DNA of 64,000 bases, taken from NCBI RefSeq assembly GCF_025152745.1, contig NZ_CP104040.1, forward strand, positions 2,046,001 through 2,110,000. The letters run 5' to 3'. Origin of the DNA: Rhizobium sp. WSM4643 (GTDB lineage: Bacteria > Pseudomonadota > Alphaproteobacteria > Rhizobiales > Rhizobiaceae). Positions within the stretch are counted from its first letter, which is position 1. Every line of letters begins with the position of its first letter. The notes beneath the pieces are model-generated. The model saw only the letters and a list, made by a program, of their open reading frames with translations, did not search any database and was not told where the DNA came from. Both the position numbers and the translations under genes were made by a program. This document shows positions 26,540 to 36,090 of the stretch, in pieces.

Positions 26540-27352
26540 ATGACCGATATCCTGAAGAAGATCGAACTCTACAAGCGCGAGGAGATCGCCGCTGCCAAGG
26601 CGACAGTGTCGCTTGCCGATCTCAAGGCGATGCAAGCCGGCCAGTCCGCCCCGCGCGGCTTCCACAAGGCGCTCATTTCCAAGCGTGATGCCGGCGGCTT
26701 CGGCCTGATCGCCGAGATCAAGAAGGCAAGCCCCTCGAAAGGTCTCATTCGCCCGGACTTCGATCCGCCGTCGCTGGCGAGCGCCTATGAGGCCGGCGGG
26801 GCCGCCTGCCTTTCGGTGCTGACCGACACGCCGAGCTTTCAGGGGGCGCCGGAATTTCTGACAGCCGCCCGTGCTGCCTGCGCGCTGCCGGCGCTGCGCA
26901 AAGATTTCATGTTCGAAACCTATCAGGTGCACGAGGCCCGCGCCTGGGGCGCAGACTGCATCCTGCTAATCATGGCCTCGCTGTCCGACGATGAAGCCGA
27001 ACGCCTGCAAGACGAGGCCCTCGGCCTCGGCATGGACGTGCTGGTCGAGGTCCACGACGCCGAGGAGATGGAGCGGGCGCTGAAACTTTCTTCGCCGCTC
27101 ATCGGCATCAACAACCGCAATCTGCGTACCTTCGAGGTCAGCCTGACGGTCAGCGAGGCGCTTGCGCCCATGGTGCCGGCAGACCGCCTGCTGGTCGGCG
27201 AAAGCGGCCTCTTCACCCACGCCGATTGCAAGCGCTTGCAGGCCGTCGGCATTAATACCTTCCTCGTCGGCGAGAGCCTGATGCGCAAGGACGACGTCGC
27301 CGCTGCCACCCGCGCGCTGCTCTTTGGCGAAACCGCTATCGCGGCCGAATGA
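26540..27352 (+). CDS. trpC: Indole-3-glycerol phosphate synthase
   Basis: The product has 270 residues, a TIM barrel. The catalytic segment [12 protein letters not shown] is at about 57-68 and [20 protein letters not shown] follows near 116-135; [11 protein letters not shown] and LLVGESGL are further family marks. It closes the indole ring in tryptophan synthesis. It starts nine bases after trpD, and moaC starts directly after its stop. Confidence 0.97.
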   Translation: MTDILKKIELYKREEIAAAKATVSLADLKAMQAGQSAPRGFHKALISKRDAGGFGLIAEIKKASPSKGLIRPDFDPPSLASAYEAGGAACLSVLTDTPSFQGAPEFLTAARAACALPALRKDFMFETYQVHEARAWGADCILLIMASLSDDEAERLQDEALGLGMDVLVEVHDAEEMERALKLSSPLIGINNRNLRTFEVSLTVSEALAPMVPADRLLVGESGLFTHADCKRLQAVGINTFLVGESLMRKDDVAAATRALLFGETAIAAE

Positions 27353-27353
27353 T

Positions 27354-27851
27354 ATGAGCGGCCAAAAGCTAGGGCTAACTCATATCGGGGCCTCGGGCGA
27401 GGCACATATGGTGGATGTCTCCGAGAAGGCCGAGACGGTGCGCATCGCCACTGCCGAGGGACATGTGAAGATGGCGGCGGAAACGCTTGCTCTCATCGTC
27501 CAAGGCAACGCCAAGAAGGGCGATGTCATTGGCACGGCGCGCCTTGCCGGCATGATGGCGGCAAAACGCACCGCCGATCTAATCCCGCTCTGCCATCCGC
27601 TGATGCTGACGAAGGTCACGGTCGAGATCGAGGAAGATACCGCCCTGCCCGGCCTGCGCGTTACGGCAACCGCCAAGTTGACCGGCAAGACCGGTGTGGA
27701 GATGGAGGCGCTGACAGCCGTCTCGGTCGCTTGTCTGACGATCTACGACATGGCCAAGGCGGCCGATAAGGCAATGGAGATCGGCGGCATCAGACTTCTT
27801 GAAAAGTCCGGCGGAAAATCCGGCGATTTCCGTCATCCGGAGGCAAGATGA
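27354..27851 (+). CDS. moaC: Cyclic pyranopterin monophosphate synthase
   Basis: The product has 165 residues. Family motifs include the MVDVSEK start, [13 protein letters not shown] at about 71-83, [13 protein letters not shown] near 115-130, and the essential lysine/aspartate region [10 protein letters not shown] near 132-142. It converts the MoaA product into cyclic pyranopterin in molybdenum cofactor synthesis. Its ATG begins one base after the trpC stop, and its own last bases overlap the moeA start, so translation is coupled. Confidence 0.97.
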   Translation: MSGQKLGLTHIGASGEAHMVDVSEKAETVRIATAEGHVKMAAETLALIVQGNAKKGDVIGTARLAGMMAAKRTADLIPLCHPLMLTKVTVEIEEDTALPGLRVTATAKLTGKTGVEMEALTAVSVACLTIYDMAKAADKAMEIGGIRLLEKSGGKSGDFRHPEAR

Positions 27852-29071
27852 ACCTTCTCCCGGTTGCCGAGGCCCTGAACCGCTTGCTCTCCAGCGCGAA
27901 GCCCATTGCTGCGTCCGAGACGCTGCCGCTTGCCGAGGCTGAGGGCCGCGTCCTGGCCGTCGATTTGACGGCCGGCCTGACCCAACCGCCCTTCAATGCC
28001 TCCGCCATGGATGGCTATGCGCTGCGCCGCGAAGACGCGCCGGAGCCGGGCGCCGAGCTGAAGGTCATCGGCATGTCTTCCGCCGGCCATGGCTTCGAGG
28101 GAAGCGTCAGCCAGGGTGAAGCCGTCCGCATCTTCACCGGCGCGCCTGTTCCGCCGGGCGCCGATAGCGTCTTGCTGCAGGAGGATGCCGAGAAGATCGA
28201 AGGCGGCATCAGAACCAATTTCCCTGTGCGGCAGGGCCAGCATGTGCGTCCCAGGGGCCAGGATTTCGCCGAAGGCGAAGCCGTGTTGTCGGCCGGCACC
28301 GTGCTTGATTTCTCGCGGCTGACGGTCGCCGCCGGCATGAACCGGCCTGATGCCGAGGTGCTGCGGCGCCCGCGGATCGCCATCCTCGCAACCGGCGACG
28401 AGCTGCTGCCGCCTGGAAGCACGCCCGGCCCTTCACAGATCATCGCATCCAACACGTTTGGTATTGCAGCCCTTGCCCGCAAAGCCGGCGCCGATGTACT
28501 CGATCTCGGCATCGTGCCTGACGACAAGGCCAAGATCAGCGCGGCGATCGACGCGGCGCGGGACGCCAAGGTCGATGTGATCGTCACGCTCGGCGGCGCT
28601 TCGGTCGGCGACCATGATCTGGTGCAGGCGACGCTGATCGAGGCCGGCATGCAGCTCGATTTCTGGCGCATCGCCATGCGCCCCGGCAAACCGCTGATGG
28701 TCGGCAGCTTCGGCGAGACGCATGTGCTCGGCCTGCCCGGCAATCCGGTCTCGAGCCTTGTCTGTTCGCTGCTCTTCCTGGAGCCGCTGATCCGCAAGCT
28801 TGCCTCCCTGCCGCCGGTGCGGCGCGAGGCAACGGTGGAGGCGGCTGTCACGCTGCGCGCCAACGACCACCGGCAGGACTATATCAGGGCGAAGCTCTCG
28901 AAATCCGCCGCCGGCCATTGGCTCGCCGAACCCTTCGGCAAGCAGGATTCCTCGATGATGAAGATCTTCGCCGCAGCCGATTGCCTCGTCATCCGCCCGC
29001 CGCATGCGCCGGAATTGCCAGCCGGAGCGCCCTGCCCGGTCATGCTGTTGCGGCCCGACCTCCTGGCATAA
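27848..29071 (+). CDS. moeA: Molybdopterin molybdenumtransferase
   Basis: The product has 407 residues with MoeA N-terminal domains I/II ([26 protein letters not shown]), the MoCF-binding core ([54 protein letters not shown]) and a C-terminal domain IV. It inserts molybdate into molybdopterin. The start overlaps the moaC stop by four bases (ATGA). Its 3' end overlaps the convergent methyltransferase gene by about 30 bases. Confidence 0.97.
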   Translation: MNLLPVAEALNRLLSSAKPIAASETLPLAEAEGRVLAVDLTAGLTQPPFNASAMDGYALRREDAPEPGAELKVIGMSSAGHGFEGSVSQGEAVRIFTGAPVPPGADSVLLQEDAEKIEGGIRTNFPVRQGQHVRPRGQDFAEGEAVLSAGTVLDFSRLTVAAGMNRPDAEVLRRPRIAILATGDELLPPGSTPGPSQIIASNTFGIAALARKAGADVLDLGIVPDDKAKISAAIDAARDAKVDVIVTLGGASVGDHDLVQATLIEAGMQLDFWRIAMRPGKPLMVGSFGETHVLGLPGNPVSSLVCSLLFLEPLIRKLASLPPVRREATVEAAVTLRANDHRQDYIRAKLSKSAAGHWLAEPFGKQDSSMMKIFAAADCLVIRPPHAPELPAGAPCPVMLLRPDLLA

Positions 29072-29747
29072 TCTCGCCTTCAGCTTTGCCACAGAGAGCA
29101 AAGACGCCCGCCGGCACGGCACCGCCGCCTGTGCTGCCCCCGCCGAAATCCGCAACCGCATGGGTGGCGATTCGGCTGAGTTCGCCCTGCGGCAGGTAGG
29201 CACGCTCGGGATCGCCGATCAGCACCTCGATACCGGCGGCCTGGCAACGCCGCAGGAAGCCCATCACCCGCAAGGCTAGCGCTGGGTCGTAGAACAGGTC
29301 GCCGACCACGAGAAGGTCAGTCGCTGGTGGCTGACCCTCGATGATATCGGCGGCGACGGTCGCGATATCCACGCCGTTGATCGCCGCGTTGAGACAGATC
29401 GCGGCAATGGCATTGGCATCGATGTCGAGAGCGGTCACCGTGGCTGCGCCGGCCTTGGCCACGGCAATGGCTACGAGCCCGGAGCCGGCGCCGAGATCGA
29501 GCACCCGGCGGCCGCGCACAATTTCCGGCCGGTCGAGCAGATGGCGGGCAAGCACCGCGCCGCCGGCCCAGGGATAGGCCCAGTAAGGCGGCGGATCGGC
29601 CTCTCCACGACCGGCAAGCCGCCAGAGCCCGCTCGCAGGTCCTGCCGTATGGAGCCGGATCTCGGGGATGGATGGAACGGGTGATATCGGCAGGTTGGCC
29701 TGAATGAAGGCGGCGGGATCGGGTTGCGGCGTGCCCGGGCGTTTCAT
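29040..29747 (-). CDS. Class I SAM-dependent methyltransferase (ETFB-lysine-methyltransferase-like)
   Basis: The product has 235 residues. The SAM-binding motif I is VLDLGAGSGLVAIAVAKAGA near 83-102 and an acidic motif II is VTALDIDANAI near 105-115. The N-terminal PPYWAYPWAGGAVLARHLLD is typical of the METTL20/ETFBKMT-like branch, which methylates lysines in electron-transfer flavoprotein beta; the target here is inferred. GGAGC precedes the ATG. It overlaps moeA tail to tail. Confidence 0.8.
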   Translation of the reverse strand: MKRPGTPQPDPAAFIQANLPISPVPSIPEIRLHTAGPASGLWRLAGRGEADPPPYWAYPWAGGAVLARHLLDRPEIVRGRRVLDLGAGSGLVAIAVAKAGAATVTALDIDANAIAAICLNAAINGVDIATVAADIIEGQPPATDLLVVGDLFYDPALALRVMGFLRRCQAAGIEVLIGDPERAYLPQGELSRIATHAVADFGGGSTGGGAVPAGVFALCGKAEGEIMPGGRAATA

Positions 29748-29772
29748 GGTCGTCTGCTCCTGCCGACGAAGC

Positions 29773-30207
29773 TCAGTAGTTCTTCATGGCAAGATGCGGC
29801 ATGCCACCGTCAAGAAATTCCGCGCCATAGGCAAAGAAGCCGAAACGCTCGTAAAGCGGCAGCTTGTCTGCCTGCGCTGTGAGATAGAAGCGATTGTCGC
29901 GCGCGCCGCGATGCAGTTCCATCGCTCGCCCGATCATTGCGGCTGCAATGCCCTGGCCGCGCCATCGGCCGGCAACCGCAACCCGGCCGATCTTCACATG
30001 TTCTTCGGCGTAGATGACTCGCAGCGTGCCGGATACTTCGCCCGCGATGACGGCGACGAGATGATGGGCGCTGAGATCGTCGGCATCGAATTCCTCGGCT
30101 TCGGGAACCTTCTGCTCATGCACGAAAACGGCGCGCCGCAGCCGGAAGGCCTCATTGCAGAGCGCACTGAAAACCGGAACGCTGAGAATCGCCGTTTCCA
30201 TCACCAT
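29773..30207 (-). CDS. GNAT family N-acetyltransferase
   Basis: The product has 144 residues. The acetyl-CoA motif is IGRVAVAGRWRGQGIAAAMI near 72-91, with the R/Q-x-x-G-x-G/A core, and the C-terminal strand PLYERFGFFAYGAEFLDGG follows. The ElaA-like N-terminus has AFRLRRAVFVHEQKVPEAEE. Substrate unknown. GGAGG sits five bases before the ATG at 30207, which I prefer to the ATG six bases later. Confidence 0.88.
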   Translation of the reverse strand: MVMETAILSVPVFSALCNEAFRLRRAVFVHEQKVPEAEEFDADDLSAHHLVAVIAGEVSGTLRVIYAEEHVKIGRVAVAGRWRGQGIAAAMIGRAMELHRGARDNRFYLTAQADKLPLYERFGFFAYGAEFLDGGMPHLAMKNY

Positions 30208-30272
30208 CCTTGCCTCCCTCAGGGATAAGACCCAAAGCCCTCCGCCGGACCAGCGAAGGGCTGCCGGCAAAA

Positions 30273-32243
30273 TCAGCCGGGCTTCTTCTTTGAAAACTTA
30301 TTCTTCGGTGCGCCGCCGCCCTTGCCCTCATATTTGGGGCCTTCGGATCTGGGGCCTTCGAATTTCGGCTTGTCGTATTTCGGCTTGTCGGACGTCGGGC
30401 CATCGAAGGCGGGCTTGCCTGGCTTCTTGCTCCAGGGCTTGCTATCCCGTTTGTCCCCGCCGCTATTGACGGCTGCAGCATATCCACCGCCCGGACCCTT
30501 GCCGAACTTGTTCTTCGGCCGCTCGCCACGGAACGAATCGTCCGGCCGGTCGTCACGGGATGGCTTGCCGGCATAGGGTTTTGACGCAGGCGCCCGGCTG
30601 AAATCCGGCGTGCCGGGAAGCCTGGTCACGCGGATGCCGCGCTCGAGCGCTTTGTTCGGTCCGATCGCCGCCAGGAAGCTCTCCGCACTCGCCGCGGCGA
30701 TCTCCACATAGGTTTCCTCGGGCTGCATCTTGATCGCGCCGATTTCCCGCTTCGTTACATTGCCGTTGCGGCACAGCATCGGAATCAGCCAGCGCGGCTC
30801 GGCATTCTGCTTGCGCCCGACCGAGACGGAGAACCAGACGCTGGCGCCGAAATCCTCACGCGGTCCCTTCTGCGCCGGCTCGTATGGCTCGGCATTGTCG
30901 CGGCGCTTGCGGCTGCGCTCGTCCTGTACGGTAACCTCGATGAGGTCCTCCGGCGCCGAATGATTGGTGCGGTAAAGACGTAAGAAAGCGGCGGCGAGCT
31001 TTTCGGCGCCGTGGCTGGCGAGAAGCTGCTGTACCAGCCCCTGCTCTTCCTCTTGCGGCGTTTCGTTGAAGATCGGATCGGCAAGCAGCCGCTCGTCGTC
31101 GCGCTCGCTCACTTCCTCGGCCGAGGGCGGTCGCGCCCAGGCAGCCGAAATACCGGCATTCTCGAGCAGGCGCTCAGCCTTGCGCCGTGCATTCAGCGGC
31201 ACGATCATGGCGCTGATGCCCTTGCGTCCGGCCCGGCCGGTACGGCCGCTGCGGTGCAGCAGCGTGTCCGGATTCGTCGGCAGGTCGGCATGGATGACGA
31301 GATCGAGCCCCGGCAGGTCGATGCCGCGGGCGGCAACGTCGGTCGCGATGCAGACCCGGGCGCGCCCGTCGCGCATCGCCTGCAGCGCGTGGGTGCGCTC
31401 GTTCTGCGTCAGCTCGCCGGACAGTGCCACCACGGCGAAATTGCGGTTGTTGAAGCGCGCCGTCAGATGGTTGACGGCAGCACGCGTCGAGCAGAAGACG
31501 ATGGCATTGGTCGCCTCGTAATAGCGCAGCACGTTGATGATCGCATTCTCGCGGTCGCTCGGGGCGACCATCAGCGCGCGATATTCAATGTCGATATGCT
31601 GTTTTTCCTCGGCCGCGGTGCTGATGCGCACGGCATTGCGCTGGTAGCTCTTGGCAAGCTTGGCGATCGCCGCCGGCACCGTTGCCGAAAACATCAGCGT
31701 CCGGCGTTCGTCCGGCGCCGCATCGAGAATGAATTCGAGATCCTCGCGGAAGCCGAGATCGAGCATCTCGTCGGCCTCATCGAGCACGGCAGCCTTCAGT
31801 TCCGACATGTCGAGCGCCCTGCGGCGAATATGGTCGCAGAGCCGGCCAGGCGTGCCGACGACAATATGGGCGCCGCGTTCGAGCGTGCGGCGCTCGCTGC
31901 GGATGTCCATGCCGCCGACGCAGCTGGCGATCACCGCGCCGGTCATCTCAAAGAGCCACTCGAGTTCGCGTTTCACCTGCAGGGCAAGTTCGCGCGTCGG
32001 GGCGATGACGAGGGCGAGCGGCGCGCCGGCATTGCCGAAGCGCTCCCTGCCTTCGAGCAGCGTCGGCGCCAGCGCCAAGCCGAAGGCGACGGTCTTGCCG
32101 GAGCCGGTCTGGGCCGAGACCAGCGCGTCGGAAGCGGCGAGCGCCGGATCGAGCATCGCCTTCTGCACCGGGGTAAGTTCGGCGTAACCGCGCTTCTGCA
32201 ACGCCTTGGCGATCGCCGGAACGACGCCGTTGAATTCTGTCAT
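30273..32243 (-). CDS. DEAD-box RNA helicase with DbpA-type C-terminal domain
   Basis: The product has 656 residues. The Q motif (AELTPVQKAML, about 21-31), Walker A (AQTGSGKT, 44-51), DEAD box (VLDEADEML), SAT and HRSGRTGRAG motifs are complete. A DbpA RNA-binding domain is seen near 470-545 (GASVWFSVSVGRKQNAEPRW). The last 110 residues are a disordered basic tail with a repeated five-to-six-residue unit (KPKYDKPKFEGPRSEGPKYE). It unwinds RNA duplexes, probably in ribosome assembly or cold adaptation. Confidence 0.92.
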   Translation of the reverse strand: MTEFNGVVPAIAKALQKRGYAELTPVQKAMLDPALAASDALVSAQTGSGKTVAFGLALAPTLLEGRERFGNAGAPLALVIAPTRELALQVKRELEWLFEMTGAVIASCVGGMDIRSERRTLERGAHIVVGTPGRLCDHIRRRALDMSELKAAVLDEADEMLDLGFREDLEFILDAAPDERRTLMFSATVPAAIAKLAKSYQRNAVRISTAAEEKQHIDIEYRALMVAPSDRENAIINVLRYYEATNAIVFCSTRAAVNHLTARFNNRNFAVVALSGELTQNERTHALQAMRDGRARVCIATDVAARGIDLPGLDLVIHADLPTNPDTLLHRSGRTGRAGRKGISAMIVPLNARRKAERLLENAGISAAWARPPSAEEVSERDDERLLADPIFNETPQEEEQGLVQQLLASHGAEKLAAAFLRLYRTNHSAPEDLIEVTVQDERSRKRRDNAEPYEPAQKGPREDFGASVWFSVSVGRKQNAEPRWLIPMLCRNGNVTKREIGAIKMQPEETYVEIAAASAESFLAAIGPNKALERGIRVTRLPGTPDFSRAPASKPYAGKPSRDDRPDDSFRGERPKNKFGKGPGGGYAAAVNSGGDKRDSKPWSKKPGKPAFDGPTSDKPKYDKPKFEGPRSEGPKYEGKGGGAPKNKFSKKKPG

Positions 32244-32342
32244 GAGTTCGATCTTTCGGAGCTGTCAGGCGCGTTGCTGCGCCATGGCCGGAGCCAGCCG
32301 GCGGGGTATTTGCGCCGTTCCTAGCCCCTCCCGCGGCGATTG

Positions 32343-34199
32343 TCAAAGTGTGCGGCTGCGCCACAGCCAGGCGTCGATGCGGCTTGCCCGGCCACGCAGC
32401 GCCGTTTCCAACGGTCCCTCCATGCGGCCGGACTGCGTGAGCACGCTATCGGGACCGGCGGCGCGGACGATTTCGGCGCTCAGCGCCAGTTCGACGCCAT
32501 GGCGGGCGGCCACCTCCATCAGCCGGCTGCCGACATTGATGGTGTCGCCTGCCGCCGTGATCTGCTGCCGATCGCCGGTACCGAGACGCGAGGCGACGAT
32601 CGGGCCGCAATGGGCGCCGACCTTGAAGCCGATCTTCTTCGGGGCAAAACCCGCATGCGCTTGAAGCCAGGCCCTTGTGCGCTCGCAGAGGCTGACCGCG
32701 CAGGCAGCGGCGCGGGCGGCATCATCATCGGCAGGCTCCGGCAGGCCGAACAGGATCATCGCCCCGTCGCCCATGAAGCTGGTGATGGCGCCGCCATGGG
32801 CGCGCGCCTCCTCGTCGACCAGTTCGAAGAAGCCGCTCAGCATCTCGCTCACCGCTACTGGCCCGACATTTTCGCTGAGGCCGGTGAAACCCGAGAGATC
32901 GATGAAGATGACAGCGGCGTTCTGGCGCACAGGCGCGGCGAGGAAATTCGGATCGCGCGCCAACCACTCGCCGAGGCCGGGTGCCTCGATGCGCTGCAGC
33001 AGCGCGCTCTGCTCGGCAAAATGGCGGGCGCGGCCGCGGTCGAGCCAGAGTTCGGCCGCCCCGAAGATCAGCGCCGGCGGCAGCGCTGCGGCGATCGGCA
33101 GCGCTGCGCTCAGCCAGTAGCCATGTGCATAGGCCGACAGATTGAGCATCGCCCAGAGGACCAGCGTCAGCACAATGATGAGATAGCCTGCCGCACTCCG
33201 GCGCCAGGCGACCAGCGACACGAGCACGATCGGCAATCCGACGGCGGTGGCGGCATCGATCAGCCGCATCCTGTGGTCACGCACCATGCCGTCGCCGGTG
33301 ACGAGATGGGTGATCGCCGTCGACATCACCTCGACGCCGGGCATGACGGGATCGAACGGCGTCGGGTAGACGTCGCCGCCGCCGGTGACAGTCGAACCGA
33401 TGACGACAATCCGGCCTGCCACCACATCGGCCGAAAGCTTGCCGTCCAGCGCATCGGCGGCGCTGAAGGTGGCGATGCTGCCGTGCCCGCCATAGAAGGT
33501 CAGCGGCAGGCGCTGGCCGATATCGGTGGGAATACGCAGCTTTCCGAGCATGATGGCGTCGCGTTCGATCGTGGGATCGACGCCGAGCGCCACCGATGCG
33601 GCACGCAGCGGAAAAGCCGGATCCAGCCGGTCTGCGGCACGCGAGATCAGCGGAATGAAGCGCGGTGTGCCGGTCTGGTCGGTTGCCACATTGACGATCC
33701 CGACCGCGGCAGCCTCGGCAAAGCGGGGAAGCGGCAATAGCAGCTGGTTTGCCTCCGGGATCGCGGCAAGCGGATCCTCGGCCACATCGGTGACCCGCTG
33801 GCTGCTTTGCGCAAAAGTGGCCGCGGCTGCAATCACGCTCGGCCCCTGGCGAAGGGCTGATGTCAGCGCCGCATCACCCGCCTCCGGACCCGGATCGACC
33901 AGCAGAATATCGATCGCCAGGACCTTCGGCTTCAACGCGGTGATCGCGTCGGCGAGGCGCGCGAGTGTCGCCCGATCGAGCGGATAGCCGTGCGCCCCAG
34001 CGGTGCGGTCGTCGATCGCGACGATCGAGACGACGGGAGGCGGTGTCTTCGCCCCGACAATGGCGCTGCGGATATCGGCAAGCGAGGCCTCCATCCGGTC
34101 GAGAAGGCCGCTTCCGGCATCGAGATTGGTATAGCCGAGCGCAGCTCCCCAAAGACCGGCGAGCAGCAGCGCGATCACGGTCAGCAGGCGATGGTTCAT
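32343..34199 (-). CDS. Adenylate/guanylate cyclase with CHASE2 sensor domain
   Basis: The product has 618 residues. One N-terminal membrane segment precedes a CHASE2 extracytoplasmic domain (about 25-310; VVSIVAIDDRTAGAHGYPLD, KVLAIDILLVDPGP). Two to three membrane segments follow near 330-420. A class III cyclase domain ends the protein, with metal-binding IFIDLSGFTGLSE and SFMGDGAMILFG, and GDTINVGSRL near the C-terminus. It should sense a periplasmic signal and make cAMP or cGMP. It starts five bases after a FecR-domain gene, which suggests a functional pair. Confidence 0.92.
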   Translation of the reverse strand: MNHRLLTVIALLLAGLWGAALGYTNLDAGSGLLDRMEASLADIRSAIVGAKTPPPVVSIVAIDDRTAGAHGYPLDRATLARLADAITALKPKVLAIDILLVDPGPEAGDAALTSALRQGPSVIAAAATFAQSSQRVTDVAEDPLAAIPEANQLLLPLPRFAEAAAVGIVNVATDQTGTPRFIPLISRAADRLDPAFPLRAASVALGVDPTIERDAIMLGKLRIPTDIGQRLPLTFYGGHGSIATFSAADALDGKLSADVVAGRIVVIGSTVTGGGDVYPTPFDPVMPGVEVMSTAITHLVTGDGMVRDHRMRLIDAATAVGLPIVLVSLVAWRRSAAGYLIIVLTLVLWAMLNLSAYAHGYWLSAALPIAAALPPALIFGAAELWLDRGRARHFAEQSALLQRIEAPGLGEWLARDPNFLAAPVRQNAAVIFIDLSGFTGLSENVGPVAVSEMLSGFFELVDEEARAHGGAITSFMGDGAMILFGLPEPADDDAARAAACAVSLCERTRAWLQAHAGFAPKKIGFKVGAHCGPIVASRLGTGDRQQITAAGDTINVGSRLMEVAARHGVELALSAEIVRAAGPDSVLTQSGRMEGPLETALRGRASRIDAWLWRSRTL

Positions 34200-34204
34200 G
34201 GGAT

Positions 34205-34723
34205 TTATTGGCCGAGCCGGGCAAGAAGGGCGGCGGCGCGCGGCGCTGGCCAGCGACGCACGACGAGAGGTTCCGTCCCGGCAGTAACGTCGACGCCCTC
34301 GCCGGGCGACAGCACCACTGCCTCGCCGGCCGGCCGGCGGACTGCGACGCTGCCCCTGACGACCAGCACAGAGGTCTTGCCGCCTGCGACATCGACAGCC
34401 CATTGCGTGCCGCGCACGGCGGCGATCGCCTGCGGCGTCACGACCTGGAAACCACCGGCGCGCTGGGTGTTATCGACATCGACGAGGATGGCCTTGCGCC
34501 GCAGCGATGCCGAATCGGGGCTGCCGTCACGGTTGCGGTCGACGAGGCTGTAGGCAGCGCCGGCCTCTGCCGTCACAGTGACGCCACCTGGACAACTGAG
34601 CACCTGGCGGGCGCCGGCATCACGCGATACCGTGCAGCCGGCAGACTGCGCAAAGGCCGCCCCATGCGGAATGAGGCCGACAGCGAGTATGGCGGCAAGC
34701 TGGCTGCGAAACGTCATATTCAT
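34205..34723 (-). CDS. FecR-domain periplasmic protein
   Basis: The product has 172 residues. A signal peptide ends near AAFAQSA (about residue 26). The FecR-like segment covers about 90-150 (FQVVTPQAIAAVRGTQWAV, VVRGSVAVRRPAGEAVVLSPGEGVDV). An acidic DRNRDGSPDS stretch at about 63-72 is calcium-loop-like. It lies directly before the CHASE2 cyclase gene on the same strand, and this pair is common in alphaproteobacteria, so the protein probably feeds a signal to the cyclase. AAGGGG precedes the ATG. Confidence 0.85.
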   Translation of the reverse strand: MNMTFRSQLAAILAVGLIPHGAAFAQSAGCTVSRDAGARQVLSCPGGVTVTAEAGAAYSLVDRNRDGSPDSASLRRKAILVDVDNTQRAGGFQVVTPQAIAAVRGTQWAVDVAGGKTSVLVVRGSVAVRRPAGEAVVLSPGEGVDVTAGTEPLVVRRWPAPRAAALLARLGQ

Positions 34724-34861
34724 GGAAAGTCCCCTTGACCGTGCGGACGGCTCTTGTCGAAAGCGTCCGCCAACCGTCTTCTTCCATGAGAAGCATGATA
34801 GCCGAATTCGGATATTTCCCTAGGCAAAAAAAGCTAACCAGCGCAATCGGAGGCGGAATTC

Positions 34862-36007
34862 TTAAGTTCTGGTGCCCGTTTCAGGCGCCGGTCCTGCATA
34901 ACGCGCCCGCGGCCGGATCAATTCGCCGCTGTCGATCTGCTCCATAGCATGCGCCAGCCAACCCACGGAACGGGCGAGCGAAAAGATGATGATCGGCGCC
35001 TCCCTCGGGAGATCGAAGGCGGCGGCCATTGCGGCAAGCGCAAAATCGACGTTGACCTTCTCGCCGACCATCTCCTCGCCCACTTTCCGGACCTCGGCAA
35101 ATTGCGGCGGCAGGGGGAAGTGCGACAGCAGCGCCAAGGCCCTGGCATCGCCGTCCGGATAGAGCGGATGGCCGAAGGCCGAAAGGCGATTGCCCTGGGC
35201 AAGCGTGCGGCGGATCGCCTGCTCCGCCCCAAGGGTGGAAGCGGTCTCTATCAAGGCGTCGACGGCTTGCCAGGCGGCACCATGCAGCGGCCCTGTCAGC
35301 GTCGCCAGACCGGACAGCACGGCGGCCGAAAGGGCCGCCCCCGCCGATGCCGTGACCCGCGCCGCAAAGGTCGAGGCGTTGAGTTCGTGATCGGCAAGCA
35401 GCACCAGCGCGCGGCGCAGGCAATCGGCAGCATCCGGCCGCTGCCAGCTTGTCGCAAGCCTGAGATGCAGCGGCTGGTCGAAAGGCCCCGGCGCCAGTGC
35501 ATCGGCGATGGTGCGGAGGACGCCGCTTGCTTCGCGGCGAAGTGCTGCCTGCGAGCGGCCGAGCGATGGCAGATCCGATGTCACCCGCCCTGCCAGCGCC
35601 CGGAATGCCGCCTGAAGCGACGGAGAGGCATGGCGGGTCTCGTTGCCACCAGGGAGTGTTTCCGCGCCGTTCCAGAGCAGTTCCGCCGTCTGCTCGAGCG
35701 TCGCGGCTTCCGCGAAACCGGCCGCATCCTTTCCGCGATAGAAAAGCCGTCCGCCGATGATGGTGGAGATTGCCGAGGACAGAACCGGATCGCCCCAGCG
35801 GATCGCCTCGGCGGCGACCGTTTCGGTCTTGCGGCGGCCGGCATGGCGTTCGGCAAGCCGCTGTACGTCAGTAGCTTGATAGAGGCTGCGACGCGGGTCG
35901 GCGGGATCGGGCTTGGCGCGGATGCGTCCGCGGCTGACATTGGCATAGAGCGTCTGCGGCTTGGTCTTCAGTGCCTGCAGCGCCTCCTCGGCGGTCAGCC
36001 ACGACAT
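34862..36007 (-). CDS. Citrate synthase-family protein with N-terminal helix-turn-helix
   Basis: The product has 381 residues. Residues 1-55 (WLTAEEALQALKTKPQTLYA, VSRGRIRAKPDPADPRRSLY, ATDVQRLAERH) are a MerR/excisionase-like DNA-binding domain. A citrate synthase fold follows, with H242 in LHGAAW, H280 in AFGHPLYPDGDARA and D321 in NVDFAL, so all three catalytic residues are kept. It could be a bifunctional enzyme and regulator, or a DNA-binding citrate synthase-like sensor. GAGG lies five bases before the ATG. It is divergent from a second citrate synthase gene across 83 bases. Confidence 0.87.
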   Translation of the reverse strand: MSWLTAEEALQALKTKPQTLYANVSRGRIRAKPDPADPRRSLYQATDVQRLAERHAGRRKTETVAAEAIRWGDPVLSSAISTIIGGRLFYRGKDAAGFAEAATLEQTAELLWNGAETLPGGNETRHASPSLQAAFRALAGRVTSDLPSLGRSQAALRREASGVLRTIADALAPGPFDQPLHLRLATSWQRPDAADCLRRALVLLADHELNASTFAARVTASAGAALSAAVLSGLATLTGPLHGAAWQAVDALIETASTLGAEQAIRRTLAQGNRLSAFGHPLYPDGDARALALLSHFPLPPQFAEVRKVGEEMVGEKVNVDFALAAMAAAFDLPREAPIIIFSLARSVGWLAHAMEQIDSGELIRPRARYAGPAPETGTRT

Positions 36008-36026
36008 CGGAGCCTCACATTGATCA

Positions 36027-36049
36027 ATTGCGTCAAGATTGACGTCAAT
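36027..36049. promoter_or_regulatory. Palindromic operator candidate between two citrate synthase genes
   Basis: ATTGCGTCAA (36027-36036) and TTGACGTCAAT (36039-36049) form an inverted repeat with one extra base in the right arm, and TTGACGTCAA itself is a perfect 10-base palindrome. It lies 20-42 bases from the start codon of the HTH-citrate synthase and 42-64 bases before that of the other. Its position and symmetry suit a dimeric MerR-type or similar regulator, most simply the HTH-bearing neighbour. Confidence 0.5.
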
Positions 36050-36090
36050 GAAACTAGGTCGGATCATCCGGACCGTAAAGGAGAAACAAC

